From Cinnamomum chago (taxonomy: Eukaryota > Streptophyta > Magnoliopsida > Laurales > Lauraceae): a DNA stretch of 64,000 nucleotides. The stretch spans positions 95,921,501 through 95,985,500 of the forward strand of contig CP142452.1 of NCBI GenBank assembly GCA_038049695.1, read 5' to 3'. The position numbers and the translations under genes are program-made. A model generated the notes under the pieces. That model was not told where the DNA came from. It searched no databases and worked only from the letters and a program-made list of their open reading frames with translations. Of this stretch, positions 11,252-22,648 are shown piece after piece; positions within the stretch are counted from its first letter, which is position 1, and every line of letters begins with the position of its first letter.

Positions 11252-11955
11252 TGTGCTATTTCGGCTCTATGCCTAGGTGGTGGCTGGGTGCTAACCTTAG
11301 ACGGTCTCACCGTTGGCCATTTCGGCCTTCACGTCTAGGTGACTGAGTGCCAACCTTAGACGATTTCACCGTCGGCCATTTCGGCCTTCACGTCTAGGTG
11401 GCTGAGTGCCATCCTTAGACGATCTTGCCGTTGGCCATTTCGGCTGCACGTCTAGGTGGCTGGGTGCCAACCTTAGACGATTTCACCGTCGGCCATTTCG
11501 GCCTTCACGTCTAGGTGGCTGAGTGCCAACCTTAGACGATTTCGCCGTTGGCCATTTCGGCTGCACGTCTAGGTGGCTGGGTGCCAACCTTAGACGATTT
11601 CACCGTCGGCCATTTCGGCTTTCACGTCTAGGTGGCTGAGTGCCAACCTTAGACGATTTCACCGTCGGCCATTTCGGCCTTCACGTCTAGGTGGCTGAGT
11701 GCCAACCTTAGACGATTTCGCCGTTGGCCATTTCGGCTGCACGTCTAGGTGGCTGGGTGCCAACCTTAAACGATTTTATCGTTGGCCATTTCGGCTGCAC
11801 GTCTAGGTGGCTGGGTGCCAACCTTAGAAGATCTCGCCGTTGGCCATTTCGGCTGCACGTCTAGGTGGCTGGGTGCCAACCTTAGACGATTTCACCGTCG
11901 GCCATTTCGGCCTTCACGTCTAGGTGGCTGAGTGCCAACCTTAGACGATTTTATC
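11252..11955 (-). repeat. 58/59-bp tandem array in the 3' region of the Tat element
   Basis: About twelve units of 58-59 bp, each built on GGCCATTTCGGC, ACGTCTAGGTGGCTG and GTGCCAACCTTAGACGAT. Two variants are interleaved: a 59-bp form with GGCCTTCACG and CTGAGTG, and a 58-bp form with GGCTGCACG and CTGGGTG. The array lies just past the end of pol in element orientation. Tandem arrays in this place are known in Tat elements and have been proposed as a source of satellite DNA. There are no unique spacers between units, so it is not a CRISPR array. Confidence 0.93.
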
Positions 11956-12052
11956 ATTTATATTGTTGCTAGACTGCCAACGACCGCCAGACCGCCTCGA
12001 ATTGAAGACGAATGTAGCTTTATTAAATCGAAAAGTTTTATACAAGTACAGA

Positions 12053-15000
12053 TTAAAAATAGAATTTCTTGAGAAGTGATGCATTCCATGGTCTCGGCAG
12101 TGGCCGTCCTTCCATGTCCTCGAGTCGGTAGGCCGACCGCCCGGCACTGGAAGTCACCTTAAATGGGCCATGCCAATTCGGTGCCAGCTTGCCTTGATTC
12201 GGATCCTTGTCCCCCGGGAGTGCCTTCTTGAGAACCAGCTCTCCTATAGAGAATTTCCTCTCTTTGACATTCTGGTTGTAGCCCCTGGTCAGCTGTCGCT
12301 GGTAGGCGGCCAGTCTAACTGCAGCTGCATCCCTTCGTTCGTCTGCCAAATCCAGTTCCCTGGCCACGTTAATTTCGTTCTATCCCTGGTCAAAAAGTTT
12401 AGATCTTAAAGTGGGGAGGCCGATCTCCAGAGGGATGACCGCCTCCATACCATAGGCCAGTGAGAAGGGGGTAGCCGAAGTGGAACGTCTTGGAGTGGTC
12501 CTTTAAGCCCATAGGACGCTTGGAAGCTCTTCCACCCATCTTCCCTTTGCTCGGTCCAGTCGTTTCTTTAGCCCGTCAAGGATCACCTTGTTAGAGATCT
12601 CAGCCTGGCCGTTGCTCTGTGGGTAAGCTGGGGTGGAGTAGCGATTGCGGATGCCGTTCTCCTGGCAGAAGCTTCTGAAGAGCTTGGAGTCGAACTGAGT
12701 TCCGTTGTCCGAGATCAATATTCTGGGGATGCCAAACCTTGTGACGATGTTTTTCCATATGAAATTTTTGGAGTCCTGCTCCGTGATGGAGGACAACGGC
12801 TCTGCTTCGATCCATTTGGTGAAGTAATCCGTGGCTATTATCAGCCATCTTTTGTTTTCAGGAGTTCGGTGGAGCGGTCCCACTATGTCGAGCCCCCACT
12901 GGGCGAATGGCCACGGACTAGAAAGCGGACTGAGGTCCTGTGCTGGCTGATGGAGAGAGTGGGAATACTTCTGACACTTCTCGCATTTCTTCGCGTACAC
13001 CTGCGCATCCTTCTGCATATATGGCCACCAGTAGCCCTGGCTGATAGCCCGATAGGCTAATGACCTTCCTCCGATATGGCTTCCGCAAATCCCTTCGTGT
13101 ATTTCGAAGAGAAGGTCCTCCACCATGCTCGGATGAACGCACTGGGGGTACGGGCCTGTGTACGATTTCTTGTAGAGCTTGATTTCGGGAGACAACCAGA
13201 ACCGGGCTGCTTTGAGCCTAATTCGATGGGCCTCGCTGCTGTCTTCGGGTAGCTTGTCGTCCTTGAGGTAGGCGATGATGGGGTCCATCCAACTCGGGCC
13301 GAGGTCAACACACGACACTTCCCGAGGTGGATGGAGCTCGATGCTGGGTGCAGCTAAGGGTTCCACTTCGATGGTTCTCTTTCTTCCTGCTTCGACAGCA
13401 CTGGCTAAATTTGCAAGGGCATCTGCATGGGAGTTCGCTTCTCTACCTATCTATTTGATTTCGGCCTTATGGAGCTGGGAGAGCAGCTTCTTTGCCAGAG
13501 CCAAATACGCAGCCATCCGGTCGTCGCGAGCTTGGTAGTCCCCAGTCAGCTGGTTTGCCACCAACTGTGAATCACTGAAGACCACCAGCTGTTGAGCTCC
13601 GAGGATTTTGGCGCTGTTCAGTCCGGCTAGAAGGGCTTCGTACTCGGCTTCATTGTTCGACGCCTTGAAATCCAGGGTCAGAGCTTGCTCGACGACCAGT
13701 CCTTCTGGCGATTGGAGAACAACTCCTGCACGGGCTCTTCTCGAGGTAGAAGATCCGTCAACGAAGACTTTCCAAACTGGGGTGACGACTTGGCTTTGTG
13801 ATTGTTCAGAGCCCGTGGGCGCCTCATGCTCCTTGCCCCCGAGTTCGGTGCCGAGCTGAGTTGGTGCCGAACTTGAATCGAACTCGGCAAGGAAATCTGC
13901 CAGAACCTAAGCCTTGATCGCTGTCCTGGGCTGATATTGAATTTCATATTGCCCTAGTTTGACAGCCCATCTTGAAATTCTTCCTGAAAAGTCAGCTTTT
14001 CTGAAAACAGACTTGAGTGGATGTTCCGTAACAACCACTATAGTATGTGTTTGAAAGTAATGAGAGAGCTTCCGCGAGGCACTAACGAGCGCCAGCGCGA
14101 GCTTCTCGAGTGGCAAGTATCTGGTCTCGGCATCAATCAGAGTTTTGCTCGTATAGTAGATTGTTTTTGGACCCTATCCTCTTCTCGGAGGAGGACTGAG
14201 CTCACTGCATGATCCGAGACCGCTAGGTACAAATATAGAAATTCTCCATGGGCCGGAGTGGACAGTAGAGGAGGTGAGGATAAGTAGACCTTAAGCGCCT
14301 GCAAGGCCTGGTCACATTCTTGAGTCCATTGAAATTTAAAATTCTTCCTAAGAAGCTGAAAGAAAGGCCGGCACTTATCTGAGGATCTGCTGATGAACCG
14401 ATTTAGTGCGGCCACCATCCCGGTTAGCTTTTGGACCTCTTTAGCCGAGGTGGGACCCTGCACTCTAAGGATAGCGGAGATCTGGTCTGGATTTGCCTCT
14501 ATCCCTCTGCGTGTGACCAAGCTTCCCAAGAATTTACCGGAACCGACACCAAAGGCGCACTTGGAGGCGTTGAGCTTGAGCTTGAACCTCTTCAAAGTGG
14601 CGAAGACTCCGGCCAGGTCTGCCAAATGGGTATGGGCTTGCTTGGACTTGACCACCATGTCATCGATGTAGACTTCAACAGTCTTGCCGAGCTGATCGTG
14701 GAACATCTTGGTGACAAGTCGCTGGTAGGTGGCTCCTGCATTCTTCAACCCAAACGGCATCACCTTATAACAATAAGTCCCTCTGGGTGTGATAAAAGCT
14801 GTATTCTCTTCATCCGGCCCATACAACGGGATCTGGTGATAGCCGCGATATGCATCGAGGAAGCTCATTCTATCGTGTCCGGCTGTGGCATCGATCATCT
14901 GGTCGATCTTTGGGAGGGGAAAGCTGTCCTTGGGACAGGCCTTGTTCAGGTCGGTAAAGTCGACGCACACCCTCCACTTGCCGGTCTTTTTCTTGACGAC

Positions 15001-17901
15001 CACGGTATTGGCTAGCCAGGTCGGGTATTGGACCTCTCTGATGGCGCCGGCCTCGAGCAGTTTATCCACCTCTTCGACCACGGCTTCGGTTTGTGGCACC
15101 CCAGTCCTGCGAGCTTTCTGCATCACCGGCTTATGATTATGGTCCACATTCAATTTATGGCATATTACCTCAGGGTCCATGCCAGGCATCTCTTGAGGCG
15201 TCCAGGCGAAGGCTTCTCTGTTCTGCACCAGGAACTGGACCAGTTCGGTCTTCTCTGGCTCTCCAAGCTGACTGCCGAGCAAGAAGAACCGTTCCGGATC
15301 TTGCGAATCGATTCTGATTTCGGTCAGGTCCTCCACGCTCTTGCTCTCTGGGTCCTGACCAACCTCGTCTAGCTTCTTCTCCAGCCACTTTTCCATCTCG
15401 GCCATATTAACCTCCTTGGGCTCTCACTCTCCGGATACCACGGCTGTCAGGCATTGTTTGGCCGTCTGCTGATCTCCTCTGACAGTGATGATTTCAATTC
15501 TGTCATTCTTTCCTTCCCAAGGGAATTTCAACTTCTGGTGGAGAGTGGAAGGGATCGCCTCCAGACTATGAAGCCAAGACCTCCCCACTATAGCGTTGTA
15601 AGGCGAGGGTGCGTCAATTACCATGAAGGTTGTCTCAACAGACACTCCGCCGGCCTCGACCTTAAACGTCACCTTTTCCTTGGGGTACACCGGTTTGGCG
15701 CTGAAGCCAATGAGGGGAATTCGGGCCTCCTGCAGGTCCTTCTCCGTCAGTCCCATCCTCCGGAAGCTATCAAAATAGAGGACTTCGGATGAACTACCGG
15801 GGTCGACGAGGACCTTCTTCACGGTGCAGTTCTTCACGCCTTGCTTGGAGCAATCAAACTTCAGGGTTACGATCAGCGGGTCGTTGTGGGGAAGCTGCAC
15901 CCCTTCCAGGTCTGCATCGGTAAACCTGATTTCGGGCCGCTCCCTCCGAGCCCTCTTCGGAGCTGAGCCGAGTTCGGCGGCCATGACTTGCTTACTGTGA
16001 GAGGCCTGCCTGGCCTCGGCACGAGCTCGGCTACTCCCCTTGGGCGGGGGAGCCAAATGGATGACGTTAATGATTTTCTCTGACTTGTCGCTGTCGTGGC
16101 CTCTCTCGCCTCGGCGTGGAGCTCGGGTGTCGGCTCTGGTGTCTGTTTTGACGAACTCCTACAGGTGTCCCTCTTGGACAAGCGTTTCTAAATGTGACCG
16201 CAGTATTTTGCATTCTTCAGTCTTGTGGCCGCCCTCCTTGTGATACGCACAAAATCTCGTCTGATCTCGGGTAGACGGGTCGCCTTTCATGGGCTCTGGC
16301 CAGCTGAAGTACGGCTTGGATTTAATCTTGTATATGATCCGGTGGATAGGCTCCTTGAAGATTGTGTTAACTGCCCGATATGTGTCTTCGGACAGCCTTG
16401 GCCTTTTGCCTCTCGCCGAGGTGAACGCCTGAGCCCTTGCCGAGCTGGTAGGCACCCTTCGCCGGTCTGACTCTTCTCTTCGTCGCTCGTCTCTCTGTGG
16501 CTCGTCTCTTCGGGACGGCCCCCTGTCCTTCTTGGAGGACCTCTCACTTCAGTCCTTCTGCGCAACTCCATGGTTTTCCCGAGCCCGGACCTAGTCTTCC
16601 TCTTGGGCGATGTACCGGTTGACGATGGACATGAGCGCTGTTATGGAAGACACCGGGTTTCTGGCTAGGTCTTTGCGAAGGTCACTGTCTGGCAGCAGGG
16701 CATTCCGAAATGCGAAGACGGCCACTTCGTCCTTGGAGTCTTCAATCTGGCTGTAGACGGTCCGGAATCGCTTCGCGAACTAGGTGACGTTCTCCCCTTG
16801 CTTCATCTTCAAGGCCATGACATCTGCATCTGTCTTTGACAATATTCTATAGGTCTGGAACTTCTTCATAAAGGACTGCTGGAGTTGCTGCCAACTCGAA
16901 ATGGACCCCTCCGGGAGCGCACAGAACCACTTCAGGGGGAGGTCACCCAAACTGGAGGAGAAGACTCGACAGTTCAGATCTCCCCAGACTGACATCCTCT
17001 GGGAGAAGTGCCTGAGATGCGTAGCTGGGTCCGAGGTCCCGTCGTAAGTGACAAACCTCGGGACGGTGAACTTCTTTGGCAGGGGATACTTCCGGATATC
17101 GCGAGAGAAAGGAGACGCGCCGAGGTCGATGGGGTCGCAGCAAACATCCTTTTGGTCTCGGCCGAGACCAGCCACCTCCAGATTGCGCTGGACCGTTTCC
17201 CTTATGCGCGCGTCCAACCACTCTTGATCATGATACCTGCTCTCCGGAATGGCTTCTGATGCCTTCCTCGAATAGCTATGGCTAGCACTCGAGCCTTCGT
17301 CTCGAGTTCGGTCGCGCCTTTTCTTATTCAGATGGTCCCTCAAGTCCTTCTCGGGGGAGTCGGGGCGCCTACCACGAGACATCCTCCTCTCGTGCTGTCG
17401 CTGTGAGCGCTGTTGTAGCGACCACTGCTGCTGAGAGTGCTGCTGACGTCCTGCTGAACCCGTAACTCTTTCCAGCTGCTGCTGGAGCTGGAGGATCAGA
17501 GCATCTCTCTCCTCGATGGCCTCATTCTGCGCTCTGATCTCCTCAAGGGTGGAGTCGAAGTCATTACTGGGATTATATTCTTCATCCTCAGAGTCCTCAG
17601 CATCCTCGGCATCCTCCATCTGATCAGAAGGACGTGGTCCATCGACCACTGGAGACTTGCTCCGCCGATTTCGACCAGTCAGGGGGCCTCCCTCGGGCTG
17701 CTGCTGAGAGTTTCTCCTCCGGAGAGCGGACTCCAAGCGAGGATCACGCTCCTGAACGTTGATTCGGACGAGGCCACGCTCGACGTCATCCTCTGCAACT
17801 GGTTCCTTCCCGGACCTCTTCTTAGCAGGGAGGAGGTCAGAGGACGGTCGTGCACGCCTTGCCTTGGATGTTTCTCCGTCTTTCGCAGCTCTCCTCGTCA
17901 T
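12053..17901 (-). pseudogene. Tat-lineage gag-pol polyprotein, disabled
   Basis: The likely start is the ATG at 17899-17901 (MTRRAAKDGE), 28 bases after the PBS. In order I see: a capsid region (about 17200-16600); a gag zinc-knuckle-like CAYHKEGGHKTEEC near 16230; an aspartic protease with VLVDPGSSSEVL near 15790; reverse transcriptase with YIDDM near 14680; RNase H; a second archaeal-type RNase H with VDGSS, NNEAEYEAL, FSDSQLV and SHADALANL (about 13790-13410); and integrase with an HHCC-type CEKCQKYSH, DIVGP and SDNGTQF. The end is KKFYF and a stop at 12053. Stops interrupt the frame near 16780, 16590, 16550, 16159, 15424, 13907, 13452, 12503 and 12400, and one base is lost near 14163. Several stops fit C-to-T change in CAG, CGA or TGG codons. 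The protein would make the particle, copy and insert the element; this copy cannot. Confidence 0.9.
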
Positions 17902-17928
17902 GGTGATAGGGAAGATTGCAGAAATCGT

Positions 17929-17946
17929 TCCCCACAGACGGCGCCA
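17929..17946 (-). promoter_or_regulatory. Primer binding site of the Tat element (tRNA-Asp-like)
   Basis: On the minus strand, two bases after the 5' LTR, the sequence is TGGCGCCGTCTGTGGGGA. The first nine bases match the complement of the 3' end of plant tRNA-Asp, the usual primer of Tat-type elements; the rest matches less well. Confidence 0.75.
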
Positions 17947-17948
17947 AT

Positions 17949-18624
17949 TGTAAGTGCAGAAAAATATACTCACAAGATCAGGATGCCTTCAAGGACTTAC
18001 TTAGAGTACCAGAGAAGGAGCTGCGTGTCTGTTGAACCTGAAAGGGGAGAAGAGAACGGTCAAAGGACCCTGGCTGGGGCAGCGCAGGGCTCTCCGACGC
18101 TCAAGTTAGCAGTGATCGGAGAAGAAGAAGGAAGGGAGGTCTAGGTTGCATGTAAGAGAGTGCATACCTCCATCTTGGGTCGTCCTATGCTTTATATGAG
18201 AGATTACTTTGGCGCCTGCACCAGTGGGCCTCGTGATGTGACTAGGGTCTCACCAGCCCATACAGTTATTAATGAGGGTCCATCACAGCCCTCATTGCAT
18301 TTAATGAGGGTCCGATCAGCCCACATTGCATTTAATGCCAGTCACATTGGGCCTGACCTTGCCCTGATCTGTTGACGGCTGAGGTCTCATCGGACCCCTT
18401 TCTTGGGCCCCGTCCTTATGGGGGCTGTAGCCAAGGGATGCAGTTATAGTCCGTGTAGCCGAGACTGGGCGGGGTGGCTTGGCCGAGCCGAATTGGATAT
18501 CACTTTTCCGATATCAGCATCTAGTGCCGAAACTGAAGTAACGCTGGGTCCGCGTCCGAGGCCAAAAATGACGCACCTAGCCGAAACCGAATAGGGAGTT
18601 AACTCACGAGATGGGTCCCACACA
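17949..18624 (-). repeat. 5' LTR of the Tat element
   Basis: 676 bp, in minus orientation TGTGTGGGACCC to CTGCACTTACA, with intact TG and CA termini. It differs from the 3' LTR at about 14 positions. It is followed outward by the TSD GTATG at 18625-18629. Confidence 0.93.
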
Positions 18625-18629
18625 GTATG

Positions 18630-19205
18630 GATTTTCTGCATCTCATAAGATAATCACTGCAATTTGGGATTTAAGGTTTACACTTGCAGAACCATGGCAC
18701 AAAATTATTACGTAAAAAGAAGTAGCTTCATAAAATAAAAGTCGGATTTATTACAGCCTTTTGTTTTATAACAAACTCAGAAAATCAACACCATCAAATA
18801 ACGGCAATAAGGTGAATCTTAACACACAAAGGAGAAAGAAAAAATCTAGTGACTTTGGGGCACACTGAAAACCTTAATCACCATCAAACAACAACAAGAG
18901 AGTAAATCCAACCCAAAAAGATTGAAACTCGATCACTTTTAGGTCCTTTTGCACCAAACCAGCATCGTTCGAGCTTGTGCCATATCCAACAAAGCCACAT
19001 CGATGGCACCAATGAAACTAGAAAGAGAATTACCTGGAAAAGTATATCACCGTCTGCAATCTTTAACAAGAAACGAACAAAGGCTATATCCATGCACCAA
19101 AAGAATAACGCCCCAACACTACCCCATGGTCTTCGTATTGTTATAGACAATGCAGAGTAAAACAATACCATCAAGGCGGCGGAGAAGAACAATAAGTCTA
19201 CCCAG
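18630..19205 (-). pseudogene. Ankyrin/membrane-protein gene tail, duplicated copy A
   Basis: Read on the minus strand this matches the last exon of the ankyrin gene at 44075-47532. The shared features are the segment ending RFLLKIADGDILF (RFWFKIADGDLLY in the other copy), the next membrane segment, WIWHKL and a GPKSD tail. The stop codon used in copy B is CGA here (18929-18931), so the frame reads on. The upstream ankyrin exons are not found beyond 19205. It is a truncated duplicate whose 3' flank was later split by the Tat element; the flank continues at 6837-7362. Confidence 0.8.
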
Positions 19206-20809
19206 CCTAACTTATCTGCCCGAATTATAGCCCGATCCGAGCTGGATGTCCAGCTGGACGGTGAGTGGACCTAACATTTGGAAGTCCGCTAGAACCAAGT
19301 CATCATCTCTTGTGAAGAAAACAATCAGACGCAGAAGCTGCCCTAGAAACATTTCGAAGAACTTGACTCTGCTCTCACTCGGATACAGAACCCATCGCCG
19401 CACCTCCCCATTGAGACGCTTCCCCCTCGCAGCATATCTCTCTCTCGCAGGGACTGTCCCCAATGCCGCACCTCCCTCCCCATCGCATTCTCCCGACGGC
19501 AGCAAAGAAAAGGCCGATGGAGACGTCAAGAGGCAAGAAATAGGAGAATACGGTGACAACACTTGAAAAGTAGGTGACTATCGAAGCAACGATAATGGAA
19601 AAAGGGTCAGAAAGATGAAGTGGAACTTGAACTACATGAGCTTTTTAGGGATGTCCATGGAGAAAAGGAGTGTGAAATCGAGATGGGTTTTGAAGGATTT
19701 TGGTTTTAGAGTGAAGAGGAGGTGGGAATGGAGATGAGTTTTGAAGGAATCTGGTTTTTGAGAGGAAAAGGTGGTAGAAATCGAGATGGGTTTCGAAAGA
19801 TGCTGGTTTTAGAGACAGGAAAAAAGTAAGTGGGTAGAAATTGAGATGGGTCTCTTGGTTGGTTATTGTAGTATTTTGGCATTTTCTTCTTTTGAGGATA
19901 TGATCGTTCTTTAATCAAATGGAAGCTACTGTGCTGTTGTATGAACCAATTGTGGTGTATGAGAATTTCTGGTTTTGTATGTGGCTCTTTTTATAATTGT
20001 GGTGTATCAAAATTTCTGTTGTATGAACAAATTGTGGTGTATCAAAATTTACTTTGATAATAGAATTGGTAGACTGGTTTTGCATGTGGCTCTTTTTATT
20101 ACAAAAGTTGTGCTGTTACTAGAAACTTGCAGTAGGTTCACCGAGTTTGTTCCAATCACAAGCATGGGCTGTCTAACTGTGCAGGGAAGTTTCAAACAGA
20201 GATTGGGAGGGCTTGGGCTGCCAAAGTGATTTCGAGAAGGAATTTGAGGCTTGACGACATGTTTAATTGATCATCCACTGCGATGACAATATGTCATGTA
20301 TTCTTATCAAGCTCAAATTGTTTGTACCAATAATTACTAACCCTTCCTCTTTGGGGTTCTTGTACTCTGCTCTAATTTTGGGTGATTGGATGCCTGCCAC
20401 CCTTAGAGACTCGTGGAGAGCAAAATGCACTTCTTAAACTTTTGTTTCCAACGTAAAGAAAATTTTAAGTAGGTTTGAAGGGAGGAAAGAGTTTCTCAAG
20501 AAAGTTGATTTTGTTTCCTTTTCCGCTTCTTCCTCAAGTTTTATTAGATGACAGCAAATCCGATTTTCTGCACGATACATCAAAACATCATCAGTACACT
20601 AAATGAGTTGTTAAGAGCTTTCATAAATTATTTGTATGTGTCGAATAATCTGTACCAGGTTAAAGGCAAAAGCAGATGAAATATTGATCTTTCAAGAGAA
20701 GGGACTTAGTGTATCAAATTTAAATTAACATTTCCAAACTAACAAAATATAAATTTCCCGGCTGCAGTGTCCTCTGCATTGCCCTTCACTGCATCCATTG
20801 CTTTTGGAT
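19206..20809. other. Intergenic DNA, no gene recognised
   Basis: A GC-richer patch around 19240-19560 gives a 116-residue minus-strand frame without any family signature. From 19925 to 20100 a phrase built on TTGTGGTGTAT(C/G)A and ATTTCTG recurs several times. I see no element ends. Confidence 0.5.
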
Positions 20810-20814
20810 AAACT

Positions 20815-21270
20815 TGTTGGAAAAATTCCATCATGTGGGGCCACACATATAACTATTAAATGTGTTATGCTATATTTAATTAAGCCTATATTAAAGTGAT
20901 CTAATTAAGAATTAAAGTTCTAATGCTTAAGGGTATAATTGTCATGGGATTAATGTGTAGATACCAAAATATTATTTCTAATTTGATGATGGGCCAAATT
21001 AGAAATAACAAACCTATGATATCTTATATATTGGGGTTATGGTCCCCAATTCATATGATGAATTCCTATTTTCTCTGACATCACATCATCAGAAGAATCA
21101 AGAGAGTTACTCTGGGTAGCCATATTGGATTAGAAGATCAACAACCTGTGAACAACTTCATTCAATGGATCCAGGTATGTTTCCGCTTTACTTCTCTCAC
21201 TGATTTGACATGAATGATCTTGGTTTATTAAGGCTTCCTAGATCAAAGATTTAGATTATTGTTTCTAACA
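20815..21270 (+). repeat. 5' LTR of the copia element
   Basis: Starts TGTTGGAAAAATTCCA and ends TTTCTAACA. A TATATA box at 21025-21030 would place the RNA start some 30 bases downstream, near 21055-21060. The ATG and splice donor described at 21165 would then lie in the transcribed part of the LTR. Confidence 0.95.
21165..21180 (+). promoter_or_regulatory. LTR-encoded start codon and splice donor for copia gag
   Basis: The 5' LTR contains ATGGATCCAG followed by GTATGT, a near-ideal plant donor (CAG|GTATGT). Joining 21174 to the acceptor at 24249 gives ATG GAT CCA GCT AGT in the exact frame of gag. No in-frame ATG exists in the unspliced leader, where TAA codons lie just upstream of the conserved gag sequence. 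The 3' LTR has the same ATGGATCCAG, but its donor GT is changed to AT. The splice is inferred from sequence only. Confidence 0.6.
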
Positions 21271-21272
21271 AC

Positions 21273-21284
21273 TGGTATCAGAGC
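21273..21284 (+). promoter_or_regulatory. Primer binding site of the copia element (initiator tRNA-Met)
   Basis: TGGTATCAGAGC begins two bases after the 5' LTR and is the standard plant copia site complementary to the 3' end of initiator tRNA-Met. It lies inside the proposed leader intron, so spliced RNA would lack it. Confidence 0.93.
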
Positions 21285-22648
21285 GTCTCCATGTTAAGCC
21301 ATTAGGAATCCAGATATATATATATATATATCAATCTGTTGATATTCTGTTCTTTAGTTGTAATCTGTTAATTTCTTCATTAAGAACTTCAAGCAAGTTA
21401 TCAATGTCATTGTAACGTATGCCATTGTTATCAATCCCTTTTTTTCAGGTTTTGGTTGGTTGGAACGGGAAAGTAGGTTTGGATTATTTAAATGGTTAGT
21501 TGGTTCTTTGCTATGTCTGCTCCCGATTATGGTTCGGTAGTGTTTTAATTGGGTCTTTGATTTTAGTGGATATGCAGCCCTTCATCTGTTTTGCAGCAGA
21601 TTCCAGATGGGTTTTTTTTATAAAGAAAGGGAAACAGTTTTATTAACTGCAATTTGATAGATTAGGAGTCTGGTGAAGTTGAAAGTTGAAACTATCGTCA
21701 ATTTGTGCATTAAAGTGATAGATCTGGAGTGTCAAGTCAATGGATCCAGAATCCTTTTTCTTTTCGTCGGCATGTTCTGCTCCATATGGGCTCTCTTCTT
21801 ATTCTCTCTTTTCTGTTCCTGACCTAAAAACCCAAATCTCCTTCCGATTAATCTTCCACCGTTGGATGATGTAGACATACCACTTTTACTGTTGAATGAT
21901 GAAGAGTGATTTTGGTTTGGTGGAGAAAGCTCCATTCTTTGATTATTGAATCAGTAAGCTCCATTCTTTGATTATTGAATCAGTGAAGAAGAAAAGAAGT
22001 TATTGAAGGTTACATAACGTTGTTTTTTTTTTTTTTTGGGAGAAGATGTTGGGTCATATGGTAGTCCGTGGGAGCACACTTTATAGTGGTCCGCGGAAGC
22101 ACACTTTATGGTGGTCCAAGGGTTTTTTTTAATAATTTTTTTTATTTTTTTATTTATTTATGGTGACATGTAAAGACAACTAATTGGTTTTCTTCAAACA
22201 ACAATTCAAATGTTTTATGGTATATCTTTTATGGTTAAATAAAATAGTCCATTATTCTAAATGGCCTAATTGAAACAAGATGTCACCAAAGTGATCTCTC
22301 TTGTATAGATTGTTCATGAGGAATATTTGATGTTTGTGTGTGTGTAAATTCATGTGGGTCTTAGTCGGCCCAAAGGAAGGTTAATACTTAGCCGAATTGC
22401 ATACACACCTGTGGTGGTAAACGTGTAACGATTATAAGGTTTTTACATGTGAATAATAAGTTGATCCAAAGATAGATTTATTATTTGACATGAATTATTG
22501 TCAATGTTTGATCACTACAACAAGATGACCATTTACAATTAATATTACTGTCCAAAGACTTGATATTAATGTTGTGCTAGCTAGGTACCTTGACATGAGA
22601 CTTACCATTATTTGAATTTGTTGATTCTGTATTTGGTTAATAATATGA

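Larger units (their letters stand above)
7368..18624 (-). mobile_element. Ty3/gypsy Tat-lineage LTR retrotransposon, nearly complete
   Basis: An 11,257-bp element on the minus strand, bounded by two 676-bp LTRs and the 5-bp TSD GTATG (7363-7367 and 18625-18629). In minus order it has the 5' LTR, a tRNA-Asp-like PBS, gag, protease, reverse transcriptase, RNase H, a second (archaeal-type) RNase H, integrase, a tandem array, an antisense gene, a polypurine tract and the 3' LTR. The second RNase H, the tandem 3' region and the extra ORF are traits of the Tat lineage (Grande, Retand and Ogre relatives). About 14 of 676 LTR positions differ by eye, near 2%, so the insertion is fairly young. Gag-pol nevertheless carries many stops, so it could move only with proteins supplied in trans. 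Confidence 0.93.

Noticed and set aside
11252-11955. Regular repeats resembling a CRISPR array
   Set aside because: The units are contiguous with no unique spacers, and the array lies in the 3' region of a plant Tat retrotransposon.
19212-19562. 116-residue minus-strand frame
   Set aside because: No family signature; an equally long overlapping plus-strand frame exists, so it is probably chance in GC-richer DNA.
22508-22535. CACTACAACAAGATGACC, resembling a CACTA terminus in the copia leader
   Set aside because: No matching inverted end or 3-bp TSD was found within the leader; it may be chance or a fragment.
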